Source: an uncultured Desulfuromonas sp.
Lineage (GTDB): Bacteria; Desulfobacterota; Desulfuromonadia; Desulfuromonadales; Desulfuromonadaceae
NCBI RefSeq assembly: GCF_963678835.1
Contig: NZ_OY787470.1
Coordinates: 1 to 64,000 of the forward strand
DNA length: 64,000 nt
Reading direction: 5' to 3'
Of the stretch, positions 48,661 to 58,162 are shown piece by piece. The position numbers and the translations under genes were made by a program. Numbering within the stretch: position 1 is the first letter of the stretch; every line of letters begins with the position of its first letter. The notes below the pieces were generated by a model. That model was given only the letters and a program-made list of their open reading frames with translations, searched no databases and was not told the DNA's origin.

Positions 48661-49728
48661 ATGTATGAAGCTTATTTTGGTTTAACCACCAAGCCGTTTG
48701 AACTGGTGCCCAACCCACAGTTCCTGTTTTTGAGCCATTCACACCGAAAGGCCATCAACTACCTGAGCTATGGATTGCAGGAACGGGCCGGTTTTATTTT
48801 ATTGGCCGGAGAAGTCGGCTCTGGGAAAACCACGATTATTCGCAATCTGATCAAGGATTTGGACGAGGATATCGCGCTGTCACGGGTCTTTAATACGCGG
48901 GCAGATGCCAGGCAGGTCCTGGCCATGATCAATGAAGACTTTGGCCTGACTGTTGAAAATAAGGACAAAGTGACCCTGCTCAGTGAGCTGTATGACTATC
49001 TGGTCGAACTGCATGCTGCAGGCAAGCGGGCCGTCATTATCATTGATGAAGCCCAGAACCTGTCCGTCGAGGTGCTTGAAGAGATTCGTCTGTTATCCAA
49101 CCTGGAGGCCGACAGCGCCAAGTTGCTGCAGATTGTTCTGGTTGGTCAACCTGAATTGCTCAGCATGATTACCCAGCCTGAATTGCGTCAGTTACGGCAG
49201 CGCATCGGGATTCACTGCCACCTAGAACCGCTCACCCGGGATGAGACCGAAGCGTATGTCTACCATCGTCTCGAAACCGCCGGCAATCGCGAGGCCGTGG
49301 TCTGGCATGACGGTGCTTTCGATCTGCTGTTTCATTACAGCGGTGGGGTGCCGCGCCTGATCAATCTGTTTTGTGATTTTGCCTTGTTATGTGCCTTTGC
49401 CGAAGAAAGTCGAGACCTGACTCTGGAGTTACTCCATGAAGTGATCGGAGACATCACCTGGGACCAACAGGAACGCAGCTCGGCCACAGTCCAGCTCAGA
49501 GAACTCCAAGTTCGTACCGGGGGCACCGATTCGCCGGAGCAAAGGCTCACGGCGCTTGAGAATCTGTGGGGGGAAGGCGGCGAGATGGTGCGCCGCCTTG
49601 AAGCCCGTGACGAACGCCTGCAGCAGATTCAGTTGGAGAGCATGCGGCGCATGGAAATGTTGTTGGAGCGGATTTCCGATCGCCTTGGTGCCCTGCTGGT
49701 CGCTGGAAAAGGGAGACGGGGACAATGA
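48661..49728 (+). CDS. XrtA-system-associated AAA ATPase
   Basis: A 355-residue ATPase of the ExeA/GspA-like type. It opens MYEAYFGLTTKPFELVPNPQ, Walker A is GEVGSGKTT, Walker B is VIIIDEAQNL, and an arginine finger lies in LRQRIGIHCHL. A C-terminal coiled region follows (about 270-350). This is TIGR03015, a regular neighbour of XrtA, presumed to energise assembly. Its stop overlaps the next start (ATGA). Confidence 0.92.
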   Translation: MYEAYFGLTTKPFELVPNPQFLFLSHSHRKAINYLSYGLQERAGFILLAGEVGSGKTTIIRNLIKDLDEDIALSRVFNTRADARQVLAMINEDFGLTVENKDKVTLLSELYDYLVELHAAGKRAVIIIDEAQNLSVEVLEEIRLLSNLEADSAKLLQIVLVGQPELLSMITQPELRQLRQRIGIHCHLEPLTRDETEAYVYHRLETAGNREAVVWHDGAFDLLFHYSGGVPRLINLFCDFALLCAFAEESRDLTLELLHEVIGDITWDQQERSSATVQLRELQVRTGGTDSPEQRLTALENLWGEGGEMVRRLEARDERLQQIQLESMRRMEMLLERISDRLGALLVAGKGRRGQ

Positions 49729-50636
49729 CAACGCCTGTCAAGCAAGCCGCGCCTCTGACCAACCTGCTCAGCATCGATGTCGAGGATTATTTTCAGGTTT
49801 CGGCGTTTGAAAAAGTCTCGCCACCCGCCTCTTGGGAAGAGCGTGAATGGCGCTTTGAAGCCAATACGGAACGCGTACTGGGTTTGCTGGAAGAACAGGG
49901 GATTTATGCGACCTTCTTCGTCTTGAGCTGGGTGGCTGAACGGTGCCCAGCCCTGATTCAGCGCCTGGTTTCTGCCGGGCATGAACTGGCCAGCCATGGA
50001 CATGGCCATCGGCGCATCAACACCTTGTCCCGTGACGAGTTTCGTGCCGATATCCGTCACGCCAAAGATCAGCTTGAACAAACGTCGGGAACCGAAGTTT
50101 TGGGATACCGGGCGCCCAGTTATTCCATCTCCCAGAAGACGTCCTGGGCCTTTGACGAACTGATTGAGGCCGGATACCGCTATGATTCGAGCATTTTCCC
50201 CATGCGTCATGATTTTTACGGGATGGCGGATTGGTCGCGTTTTGCCGGATTTGCGGTTAAGGACGAACAGGGCACCTGGCAGGACGGGGAACCAACTGCC
50301 GGCCAAGCCTCTTTGCGGGAACTCCCCATTTCAACCCTGCGTCTTGCCGGTAAAAACTTGCCCATTGCCGGGGGCGGCTATTTTCGTCTGCTGCCCTATT
50401 GTGTGACGCGCTGGGGGCTGCAGCGTATCAATCAGCAGGATGGTCAGCCGTTTGTATTTTATCTGCATCCCTGGGAGTTCGATCCCCATCAGCCTCGGAT
50501 GCAGGGCGCTGGCTGGAAGAGTAATTTCAGACATTATTTGAATCTGAACAAGACACAGCCGCGCTTCAAAAAATTGCTGGAAGATTTCCATTTTTCTACC
50601 ATTCGTGATGGTTTGGGATTGGCAGAGGCGAAATGA
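49725..50636 (+). CDS. XrtA-system polysaccharide deacetylase (DUF3473 type)
   Basis: A 303-residue NodB-fold enzyme. The first motif is LLSIDVEDYFQVSAFE (catalytic and metal Asp), the His metal motif is in ELASHGHGHRRIN, and RAPSYSIS is the catalytic Arg region. A DUF3473 tail follows with FYLHPWEFDP. It removes N-acetyl groups from the polymer or a precursor. TIGR03006 type. Translationally coupled on both sides (ATGA overlaps). Confidence 0.93.
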   Translation: MTTPVKQAAPLTNLLSIDVEDYFQVSAFEKVSPPASWEEREWRFEANTERVLGLLEEQGIYATFFVLSWVAERCPALIQRLVSAGHELASHGHGHRRINTLSRDEFRADIRHAKDQLEQTSGTEVLGYRAPSYSISQKTSWAFDELIEAGYRYDSSIFPMRHDFYGMADWSRFAGFAVKDEQGTWQDGEPTAGQASLRELPISTLRLAGKNLPIAGGGYFRLLPYCVTRWGLQRINQQDGQPFVFYLHPWEFDPHQPRMQGAGWKSNFRHYLNLNKTQPRFKKLLEDFHFSTIRDGLGLAEAK

Positions 50637-51658
50637 TGCAGATACGACGCGCGACATCTGCAGATCGTCAGCGGTGGGATACGTATGTTGCCGGCCACCC
50701 CGAAGGTACGCCCTATCAGTTTTGGGCCTGGCAGCAAGCCGTAGAAAAAGCGTACGGCTATCATCATCAATACCTGGTAGCTGAAGAGGAAACCGAGATT
50801 TGCGGCATACTGCCGTTGATCGATTTCCGTCTGCCATGGCGAAGCTCTCGGCTGATCTCCCTGCCGTTTTGTGATGCCGGTGGCGTGTTGACACGGGATC
50901 CGGACGTGGCCGCAGCGCTGATTGAACGGGCGGAAAATTTTGCCAATGGCCAGTTGCGTGCCATCTTGCCACAAAAGCCCGACCAGACGAACCAGACCAA
51001 CAAGGTGCGTATGGTGCTCGAACTGCCCGATAGCAGCGCCGCCTTGCTGGATGGCATGAAGTCGAAGTTAAGAAGTCAGGTTAAGAAGCCGCAACGCGAT
51101 GGATTGACGGCGCGTCTTGGTAGACAGGAGCTGGTTGACGCGTTCTACAGTGTGTTCAGCGAAAATATGCGTGACCTTGGTTCACCGGTGCACAGCCGTC
51201 GCTGGATTGACGCAGTTGTTGAGGCTTATGGCGACAACTGCCGGGTCGGCACCGTTTACACGCCTCAGGGTGAGATTGCCGCTGCCGGAATTATTCTGCT
51301 GCATCCGGGGCTGGTCGTCATCCCCTGGGCATCGGCACGGCGGCAGTTTAACACGATGAACCCCAATATGTTGCTGTACTGGTCGTTTCTCTCTTTTGCC
51401 TGCGATCGCGGCTATCCCCGTTTTGACTTTGGCCGCTCAACACCGCAGGAAGGAACCTATCGATTTAAAAAGCAATGGGGAGCGACGCCACAGCCGCTCT
51501 ACTGGTATGACCTCTGTGCTGATCATGTTGAAAAGTCAGCACCGGTTACCAGCGGCACGTCGCCTTTGCGTCACTGGGTGACTAGCTTGTGGCAGAAGTT
51601 GCCGTTGCCCGTGGCCAATACTCTGGGACCCGAACTGAGAAAGTATATCTCGTTATGA
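50633..51658 (+). CDS. FemAB family XrtA-system protein
   Basis: A 341-residue double-GNAT protein of the FemAB/peptidyl-transferase clan. N-terminal half with YQFWAWQQAVEKAYGYHHQY, middle with SKLRSQVKKPQRDGL, C-terminal half with FDFGRSTPQEGTYRFKKQWG. It probably adds an aminoacyl group to the polysaccharide or its precursor, using aminoacyl-tRNA or a carrier. TIGR03019 type. Overlaps both neighbours by 4 bases. Confidence 0.92.
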   Translation: MMQIRRATSADRQRWDTYVAGHPEGTPYQFWAWQQAVEKAYGYHHQYLVAEEETEICGILPLIDFRLPWRSSRLISLPFCDAGGVLTRDPDVAAALIERAENFANGQLRAILPQKPDQTNQTNKVRMVLELPDSSAALLDGMKSKLRSQVKKPQRDGLTARLGRQELVDAFYSVFSENMRDLGSPVHSRRWIDAVVEAYGDNCRVGTVYTPQGEIAAAGIILLHPGLVVIPWASARRQFNTMNPNMLLYWSFLSFACDRGYPRFDFGRSTPQEGTYRFKKQWGATPQPLYWYDLCADHVEKSAPVTSGTSPLRHWVTSLWQKLPLPVANTLGPELRKYISL

Positions 51659-52881
51659 AAAAAGATGTTCTTGTCCTTGCCCATCGTATTCCTTATCCAC
51701 CGGATAAGGGCGATAAGATCCGCACCTATCATATGGTGCAGCATCTGGCCCAGCACTATCGGGTGACGTTGGTCAGCCTGATTGATGATCCGGAAGATTG
51801 CCAACACATCCCGGCTCTGGAACAGATGGTTCATCGGTTCCATTACCAAGTGCGCACAGCCAAAACCATGCGTTTATATGCCGGGGTGTCTCTGATTACC
51901 GGGCGCTCCTTCTCCCAGCAATGCTTTTATGTCAACGATTTGCAGCAGACCGTTGACGACTATCTTGAACATCAGAACCCGGCTGCCATCCTGTGCTTCT
52001 GTTCCTCCATGGCCGACTATGTGTTCCGTTCCCGCCACTGGCCGGAGCGCTTTCACCATATCCCCCTGCTCGATGATCTGATTGATGTCGATTCGGAAAA
52101 ATGGCTGCAGTATGCCGAGAAAAACAATCCGGCCATGCGCTGGCTTTATCGACGAGAAGGGCGTTTATTGCGGACTTTCGAACAACGTATTGTCCACGAG
52201 TTTGATCGGGTGTTTGTGGTCAGCGAAGAGGAGATGAACGTTCTCGGTGAGCACGTCAATGTCGATAAGGTTGAGGCGCTGTCCAACGGTGTGGATCTCG
52301 ATTATTTCTCTCTTTGCGGTGTTGACCAGCAACGTTTTGCCACGGCGCCGTGCAAACTGGTGTTTTCCGGGGCCATGGATTATTGGCCCAATGTCGAAGG
52401 CGCGGTGTGGTTTGCGGAAAAGATCTTTCCCCTGGTTCGGCAAAACGTTCCAGAGGTGTCGTTCTGCATTGCCGGACGCAATCCAGCACCGGCGGTGCGC
52501 GCGCTGGAAAAACTTCCCGGCGTCGAGGTGACCGGCACGGTTCCCGATATGCGCGACCACCTGGCCACGGCAACCATCTGTGTGGTGCCGTTGCTGATTG
52601 CTCGCGGCATTCAAAACAAAGTCCTTGAAGCCATGGCCATGGAACGCCCGGTGGTGGCGACCCGTGGTGCGGCAACCGGCACCCATGCCGTTGATGGCGA
52701 AGAACTGATTGTTGCCGACGACGAGGCGACAATGGCCGCCGCCATTATCAATCTGCTTGCCGATGAACCACGTAGCCGGGCGATGGGCACTAACGCCAGA
52801 GCCTATGTAGAACGGCAACATAGTTGGGCTTCCCATCTGCAGCGGCTCAGTGAAATTATTGAGGAACAAAATAGTGCTTAG
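51655..52881 (+). CDS. XrtA-system glycosyltransferase (TIGR03087 type, GT4)
   Basis: A 408-residue GT-B fold enzyme. It opens VLVLAHRIPYPPDKGDKIRT, typical of the TIGR03087 group, and has the donor-binding half with FSGAMDYWPNVEGAVWFAEK and the E-x7-E-like motif around RGIQNKVLEAMAMERPVVAT. The start is the ATG that overlaps the FemAB stop. A tandem repeat array follows the stop codon. Confidence 0.92.
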   Translation: MKKDVLVLAHRIPYPPDKGDKIRTYHMVQHLAQHYRVTLVSLIDDPEDCQHIPALEQMVHRFHYQVRTAKTMRLYAGVSLITGRSFSQQCFYVNDLQQTVDDYLEHQNPAAILCFCSSMADYVFRSRHWPERFHHIPLLDDLIDVDSEKWLQYAEKNNPAMRWLYRREGRLLRTFEQRIVHEFDRVFVVSEEEMNVLGEHVNVDKVEALSNGVDLDYFSLCGVDQQRFATAPCKLVFSGAMDYWPNVEGAVWFAEKIFPLVRQNVPEVSFCIAGRNPAPAVRALEKLPGVEVTGTVPDMRDHLATATICVVPLLIARGIQNKVLEAMAMERPVVATRGAATGTHAVDGEELIVADDEATMAAAIINLLADEPRSRAMGTNARAYVERQHSWASHLQRLSEIIEEQNSA

Positions 52882-52898
52882 TCCTAAGTAAAATCTTT

Positions 52899-52985
52899 CA
52901 GAACTCAGAACTCAGAACTCAGAACTCAGAACTCAGAACTCAGAACTCAGAACTCAGAACTCAGAACTCAGAACTCAGAACTCAG
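52899..52985 (+). repeat. Tandem 7-bp repeat array (CAGAACT) before a glycosyltransferase gene
   Basis: The unit CAGAACT is repeated about 12.4 times without error, ending 6 bases before the ATG at 52992. The flank GTGCTTAGTCCTAAGTAAAATC on its left reappears in part at 55350-55397 with only about two units, and in inverted form at 58108-58135. The array lies wholly in the 110-base intergenic gap. Confidence 0.95.
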
Positions 52986-52991
52986 GTTTTT

Positions 52992-54197
52992 ATGAAAATT
53001 CTCCATATCCTTGATCACAGCCTGCCACTGCACAGTGGCTACACCTTTCGCAGTCAGAACCTGTTTCGCGCCCAACGCAAACTGGGTTACGAGCCGGTGA
53101 TTGTGACCTCACCGAAGCACGAAGAGAGCTGGAAAGGGAACTGGGCTGAAAAGGAAGAGATTAACGGGTTCACCTATTATCGAACCGGCGCGACACCATC
53201 GCTGCCGGGACCGATGACCAGCGAAGCGCGGTTGATGGTTGCCCTGGCCCGACGCATCCATCAGGTGGCCCGCCAAGAACAACCGGCCATCCTTCATGCC
53301 CATTCGCCGGTCCTCAATGCGCTTCCGGCCTTGTGGGTGGCGCATAAACTCAAGTTGCCACTGGTCTATGAAATTCGTGCCTTCTGGGAAGATGCTGCGG
53401 TGGACCACGGCACCACCGAGGAAGGGTCGCTACGTTACCGGCTGACCAAAAGGATTGAAACCATGGTGTGTCGGCGGGCGGATCATGTCGCCATTTTGTG
53501 TAATGGTTTAAAAAATGATCTGGTGGCGCGCGGTATTGGCGCACAGAAAATCACCCCGGTATTCAACGGTGTTAACCCGGATGATTTTCAACCTTGCCCG
53601 GCAGATGAAGAATATCTGCACAGCTGGGGGCTTGCCGGCAAAAAAGTGATCGGCTTTATCGGCTCGTTTTACCGTTACGAGGGGTTGGATTTGCTGGTGC
53701 GTTCCTTTGCGCGGGTTGCCGAAAATCAGTCCGACACTGTGTTGCTGCTGGTCGGCGGCGGCGAGATGGAAGGCGAACTCAACGCATTGATTGCATCTCT
53801 GGGGCTGACGGATCGTGTGGTGATGCCTGGTCGCATTCCCCATGAACGGGTGCCGGGTGTCTACGCCATGATCGATATTCTTGCCTATCCTCGCTATTCC
53901 ATGCGGCTGACCGAGCTCGTGACGCCGCTTAAACCGTTGGAAGCGATGGCCATGGGCAAGGTGCTGGTGGCCAGTGATGTCGGCGGTCATAAAGAACTGA
54001 TCGACGATGGTCAAACCGGGCTGCTGTTCAAGGCCGGGGATGAACAGGCTCTGGCTGAACGTCTGCAGATGTTGCTCGACAATGACCAGCAACGCGAGGC
54101 GCTGCAGCAGCAGGGGATGCGCTGGGTGCGCGAACATCACACCTGGCAGCACACCACAGCGGTGTATCAGGATATTTATGCGGCGATCAAGCCATAG
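52992..54197 (+). CDS. XrtA-system glycosyltransferase (TIGR04063 type, GT4)
   Basis: A 401-residue GT-B enzyme. N-terminus MKILHILDHSLPLHSGYTFR is typical of the TIGR04063 group; the donor domain has IGFIGSFYRYEGLDLLVRSF and the motif around PLKPLEAMAMGKVLVASDVG. It adds a sugar to the lipid-linked repeat unit at the inner membrane. The only ribosome-site candidate, CAGG, adjoins the heptamer array, so array length might affect its expression. Confidence 0.92.
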   Translation: MKILHILDHSLPLHSGYTFRSQNLFRAQRKLGYEPVIVTSPKHEESWKGNWAEKEEINGFTYYRTGATPSLPGPMTSEARLMVALARRIHQVARQEQPAILHAHSPVLNALPALWVAHKLKLPLVYEIRAFWEDAAVDHGTTEEGSLRYRLTKRIETMVCRRADHVAILCNGLKNDLVARGIGAQKITPVFNGVNPDDFQPCPADEEYLHSWGLAGKKVIGFIGSFYRYEGLDLLVRSFARVAENQSDTVLLLVGGGEMEGELNALIASLGLTDRVVMPGRIPHERVPGVYAMIDILAYPRYSMRLTELVTPLKPLEAMAMGKVLVASDVGGHKELIDDGQTGLLFKAGDEQALAERLQMLLDNDQQREALQQQGMRWVREHHTWQHTTAVYQDIYAAIKP

Positions 54198-54205
54198 GTG
54201 AGCGG

Positions 54206-55360
54206 ATGAAGGTGCTGTCGTTTTCATATTGCTTTCCCAACCACGAAAACCCGACCTGGGGGATTTTTGTTTACCAGCGTCTTGCCGCTTTGGCTCGACA
54301 GACCGAGTTAAAAGTGTGTTCGCCGGTGCCCTGGTTTCCCATGGTGACAGGGGCGCAGAGTGAAGAAAATGAGCAGTGCTGGAAGGATGTCTCGGTGTTT
54401 CGGCCGCGTTTTTTTTACATCCCGAAGTTTTTTAAAAACTTTGACGGCCGCCTTTATGCATCAGGTTTGCGCCGCTGGTTGGAGTCACTACAAAAAAGCT
54501 GGCAGCCGGATCTCCTCGACGCCCATTTTGTCTGGCCGGATGGCGTCGGCGTAGCCTTGCTGGCGCAAAAATTCAACATTCCGTATGTGATTACTTTGCG
54601 CGGAAAACTGTATGAATGTCTTAAAGATGACAGCCAGACCCAACAATGCCGCCGGGCTTTACAGGGGGCTCGGGCGGTGATCAGTGTTTCGTCGCGGATG
54701 GCCGCGGAAGCGGTTCGGCTCGGTGCCGATGACCAGCGGCTGGCAGTGATTCCCAACGGTGTGGATCTGAAACATTTCCGCATCCGAGACCGGCAGCAAT
54801 GCCGCGAGAAATTGAACTTGCCCACCACGGGTCGTTTGCTGGTGACCGTGGCCCATCTCGGTCACCGTAAAGGGCATCATGAGGTGATCGAAGCCCTGGC
54901 TGCGCTGCCGGACGATGTGCGGCTGATTATTGTGGGTGGTGACGCTCAAGGTGGCAGCAAGGAACAACTGATGAACGTGGCGAAACGGCATGGCGTCGAT
55001 GACAGGCTGATTCTACCCGGACGACAGGGGTATGACCTGATTCCGTATTTTTACAGTGCTGCGGATCTCAGCGTGCTGGCCTCCTACCGTGAAGGGTGCC
55101 CCAATGCGGTGTTGGAAAGTCTGGCCTGCGGGACACCGGCGGTGGCCACCGATGTGGGGGCGGTTCCCGATATCCTGCCTCAGCCGGAGTGTGGCGGAAT
55201 CGTGCCACCGCAACAGGTGGACCCGCTCAAACAGGCCTTAAGCGCTGCGCTGGAGAAGACGTGGTCATCGCAACAGGTGCGTTCTGCCAGTGGTGTCCGC
55301 AGTTGGGATCAGGTGGCCGATGAAGTGAATAAAGTGTTTGAAAAAGTGCTTAGTCCTTAG
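54206..55360 (+). CDS. Glycosyltransferase family 4 protein
   Basis: A 384-residue GT-B enzyme. N-terminal half MKVLSFSYCFPNHENPTWGI and the conserved LLDAHFVWPDGVGVALLAQK; donor half with VAHLGHRKGHHEVIEALAAL, VLASYREGCPNAVLESLACG and TDVGAVPDI. The E-G-x-P-N-x-x-x-E motif is intact. It begins 8 bases after the previous glycosyltransferase and shares its operon. Confidence 0.92.
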   Translation: MKVLSFSYCFPNHENPTWGIFVYQRLAALARQTELKVCSPVPWFPMVTGAQSEENEQCWKDVSVFRPRFFYIPKFFKNFDGRLYASGLRRWLESLQKSWQPDLLDAHFVWPDGVGVALLAQKFNIPYVITLRGKLYECLKDDSQTQQCRRALQGARAVISVSSRMAAEAVRLGADDQRLAVIPNGVDLKHFRIRDRQQCREKLNLPTTGRLLVTVAHLGHRKGHHEVIEALAALPDDVRLIIVGGDAQGGSKEQLMNVAKRHGVDDRLILPGRQGYDLIPYFYSAADLSVLASYREGCPNAVLESLACGTPAVATDVGAVPDILPQPECGGIVPPQQVDPLKQALSAALEKTWSSQQVRSASGVRSWDQVADEVNKVFEKVLSP

Positions 55361-55408
55361 TTCTGAGTACTAAGTAAAATCTTTCAGAACTCAGAACAGG
55401 AGTTCCTT

Positions 55409-56653
55409 ATGCAACAGGTTAAACCATTCAACACAACATTGAAGCAACACGAGCGGTCCCGTCGTGTTCTGGCCATTGTCGGCGACACCCAGGTTGGGTT
55501 GTGGGTGGTGCGCAGCCTTGCGCGCCATGGTCTGGAGGTGCATGCCGTTACCAATACCAAAGATGGTCAGTCGGCCCATAGTCGTTATTCGGCCAGTGCC
55601 TGGACATTGGACCACAAGCCGCATGAGTCCGGTTTTGACGAAGAAATTCTTTCCCTGATGCGTCAGCTGGACGTTGGATCGATTATGCCGGTCTCAGAAG
55701 GATTTCATAACCGTCTGATTTCGATGAAGGATCAACTTGATGCGACCGAGGTTCATTTGTTTTCGCCTTCGCGGGAGAATTTTGACAAGGCAACCGACAA
55801 AGATTATGTCCATCAATTGTGCCTTGACCTGGAGATCCCGGTGGCCAGGGGGATGTGTCTGGATGCATTGATGGAAGCGAGAGCGGAAACGACTTTGCAG
55901 TACCCTCTGGTGCTGCGCACCCGCAAGCAGAATGTCGATGCCGGTAAGGTGCCGGTCAAAGCCGCTTATGCCCGTAATCTTGAGGAGCTGCTCAACTGGC
56001 ATCGCCAATTTGAGACCTTTGCCGACAATGTTCTGGTGCAGGAATATCATCCAGGGGCGGAGGAACACGTACAGATCCTCATGCACGAGGGGGAGATGTT
56101 CATGACCGGCGATTATATCGGTGAACATCATATGCCCCTGGCCGGTGGCGTCACCGTGCAGCGCATCAGCTGCCACCACCAGCCGGTGATTGATGACACG
56201 GTTAAATTGCTTAAAGCCCTTAACTGGCAGGGGATCGCCGGAGTGCAGTTCCATTACGATCCGAACACCGGCAAATATATTTTTCTTGAGATCAATCCCC
56301 GGTTCAGTGGTGGACTGCCGACGGTGGTGATGGCTGGATTCGAAGCGCCGTTCAACCTGTGGCAGAGCCATTTTGAGCCGGAAAAGATGCGTAAAACGCC
56401 CTATAAGATTGGTCTGCGCTCCCGAATCCTCGGGGGCGAAGCCAACTGGTTCCTCGGCCAGATGCGTCGCGATGAACTGCCGCCGGGACAAACACATCTC
56501 GGCCGCTTTGAAGCGGCTCTGACCGTGTTGTGGAACTGTGGCCCGTGGACCAAAGATGATTCGTTCCTGCTCGCCGACTCCAAGCCTTTTGCGGTTGATT
56601 TTAAGCAGATGCTGAAAAAGCTCGGTGCACGTGGGCATGAAATTGTGAATTGA
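55409..56653 (+). CDS. ATP-grasp domain protein
   Basis: A 414-residue enzyme. An N-terminal Rossmann-like domain (VLAIVGDTQVGLWVVRSLAR) precedes the ATP-grasp fold: YPLVLRTRKQNVDAGK supplies the ATP-binding Lys, VLVQEYHPGAEEHVQ the hinge, and FLEINPRFSGGLP the metal-binding Glu and Asn. ATP-grasp enzymes join a carboxylate to an amine through an acyl-phosphate. In this locus it may add an amino acid or other group to a uronic acid of the polymer. AGGAG lies 6 bases before ATG. Confidence 0.85.
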   Translation: MQQVKPFNTTLKQHERSRRVLAIVGDTQVGLWVVRSLARHGLEVHAVTNTKDGQSAHSRYSASAWTLDHKPHESGFDEEILSLMRQLDVGSIMPVSEGFHNRLISMKDQLDATEVHLFSPSRENFDKATDKDYVHQLCLDLEIPVARGMCLDALMEARAETTLQYPLVLRTRKQNVDAGKVPVKAAYARNLEELLNWHRQFETFADNVLVQEYHPGAEEHVQILMHEGEMFMTGDYIGEHHMPLAGGVTVQRISCHHQPVIDDTVKLLKALNWQGIAGVQFHYDPNTGKYIFLEINPRFSGGLPTVVMAGFEAPFNLWQSHFEPEKMRKTPYKIGLRSRILGGEANWFLGQMRRDELPPGQTHLGRFEAALTVLWNCGPWTKDDSFLLADSKPFAVDFKQMLKKLGARGHEIVN

Positions 56654-56668
56654 TACCCTAAGCAAATT

Positions 56669-56852
56669 GTCCACGGAACGCACTGAAATCACGGAAATGA
56701 AAAACAAAGACCTGGTCCAGGGAAGACACGGAAAGCACGGAATGAGAATCTAAAACAAAGACCTGGTTTTGGGGGGTAAGAAGTAACCAAAAAAAGATTT
56801 AGTCTTGAGGGGTTTAAAGGGGTTTTTCCGTGTCTTCCGTGCGTTCCGTGGA
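56669..56852. repeat. Palindromic ACGGAA-unit element, copy 1
   Basis: Outer arms GTCCACGGAACGCAC and GTGCGTTCCGTGGAC are perfect complements. Inside, short units of the kind GACACGGAA/GCACGGAA repeat, then a conserved core (AACAAAGACCTGGTTTT, GGGGGGTAAGA, AAAAAAAGATTTAGTC). Copies lie at 59546-59693 and 60674-60871. The left part is internally duplicated here. Confidence 0.85.
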
Positions 56853-56903
56853 CAGCGCCTGGGCTGAAGATTTTGATTTTATCTTTGATTTGTTAGAGGG
56901 ACT

Positions 56904-57911
56904 ATGAATCCTGGTGTCTATATAACCTTCGACGTCGAATGCAGCATGGGCGGGGCGTGGCAGAATCCTCAACTCAAACCTGTTTCGCCGCAATTGGGCA
57001 TGATGGGCGACTATGGCGATAAGCGCTACGGGGTTCCTTTGATTTGCGACATCTTGCAGCAGCGAGATCTCCAGGCGACATTCTTCGTTGAACCGTTTAA
57101 CGATGAACTGGGCTACCCGGGAGAGACGGAACCGGTTGTACGCTACCTGGTGGAGCAAGATCAGGATGTCCAGCTGCACATTCATCCGAACCATGTTCAT
57201 TACGGGCAGTTGCAGGCGGGCCAGCCTCATGTCCAAACCGACCAGATGGCGGACTTGCCGCGTGATGTGCAACAGACCATGCTTGTTGAGGGAGCCAACC
57301 GCCTTGAGCAGTGGAGTGGCTCCCGTCCTGTCGCCTTTCGTGCCGGAAACATGGGGGCTTCGGAAGAAACCCTCGCCGCATTGGCGTCAACAGGATTATG
57401 GATCGACAGCAGTTACACGTTTCCCTATGTCGGGGGCCAATGCCGGTTCAATGAGCAACAACGCTACAACGGTGGCAAATGGTACGGCGATGTTTTGGAA
57501 GTGGCCCTTTCCGCCTATCAGCAGCCCAACGTACCCGGTCTGCATCCAGCCAAGCCGGTCGACTTGATGGGCTCGTCATTTGAAGAGTGCCGCGATGCGG
57601 TGAAGATGATCTGTGATGCTGGAGGGGATGCGGTGCTGATTCTGCACAGCTTCAGTTTGTTCAAAGTGCGCGATAAACAATACCACGACGGCAAGTTGAA
57701 CCGCATTGTCACGCGGCGTTTCGAAAAGTTTTGTGACTGGCTGGCTGAGCAGCGTGAGTTGTATCCATCGCGAACGTTTTCCGATTTGGCCTGTCTGGTG
57801 AAGGAGCGCAACTATCAGCCCAAAGCGGTGGCCCCCTGCACCATCAATCGACCATTACGAGCTCTGACCCGTAAAGTCGTGCAGGGGCTGAATAATTTTT
57901 ATTGGTTTTAA
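56904..57911 (+). CDS. Polysaccharide deacetylase (NodB-like)
   Basis: A 335-residue NodB-fold protein. The first motif is YITFDVECSMGG, and the metal-binding region may be VQLHIHPNHVHYG (H-x-H-P). AFRAGNMGAS gives the Arg motif, and VLILHSFSLFKV ends the fold with the catalytic His. It is distinct from the deacetylase at 49725 and lacks DUF3473. It probably edits a different acetylated sugar of the same polymer. Confidence 0.85.
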   Translation: MNPGVYITFDVECSMGGAWQNPQLKPVSPQLGMMGDYGDKRYGVPLICDILQQRDLQATFFVEPFNDELGYPGETEPVVRYLVEQDQDVQLHIHPNHVHYGQLQAGQPHVQTDQMADLPRDVQQTMLVEGANRLEQWSGSRPVAFRAGNMGASEETLAALASTGLWIDSSYTFPYVGGQCRFNEQQRYNGGKWYGDVLEVALSAYQQPNVPGLHPAKPVDLMGSSFEECRDAVKMICDAGGDAVLILHSFSLFKVRDKQYHDGKLNRIVTRRFEKFCDWLAEQRELYPSRTFSDLACLVKERNYQPKAVAPCTINRPLRALTRKVVQGLNNFYWF

Positions 57912-57919
57912 ATGACAAA

Positions 57920-58085
57920 GAGTAGTCCCACGGCTGTGCCGCGGGGGACCCAAAAGTTCGACGGTCTCGGGAATATGCCTCCTACTCCTGATGCGACAAA
58001 ATTCCGTTATGTCATTCCCGCGCAGGCGGGAATCCAGGGGTTTTAAGGGCGTGGATCCCCGACAGGATCATTCGGGGATGACGGC
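57920..58085. repeat. Hairpin repeat, family 3, copy 2
   Basis: Shares with 48421-48598 the AAAAGTTCGACGG segment and the ATTCCCGCGCAGGCGGGAAT palindrome. Fills the gap before the ligase gene. Just after it, bases 58108-58135 carry an inverted piece of the heptamer-array flank. Confidence 0.7.
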
Positions 58086-58162
58086 AATTCACATGGCAGA
58101 GTTACACGCTGAAAGTTCTGAGTTCTAAGCACTAAGCGCTCCAAACTGAACGTTGAGGTTTT

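Noticed and set aside
52899..52985. Tandem repeats resembling a CRISPR array
   Set aside because: The unit is 7 bp and there are no unique spacers; no cas genes are nearby.
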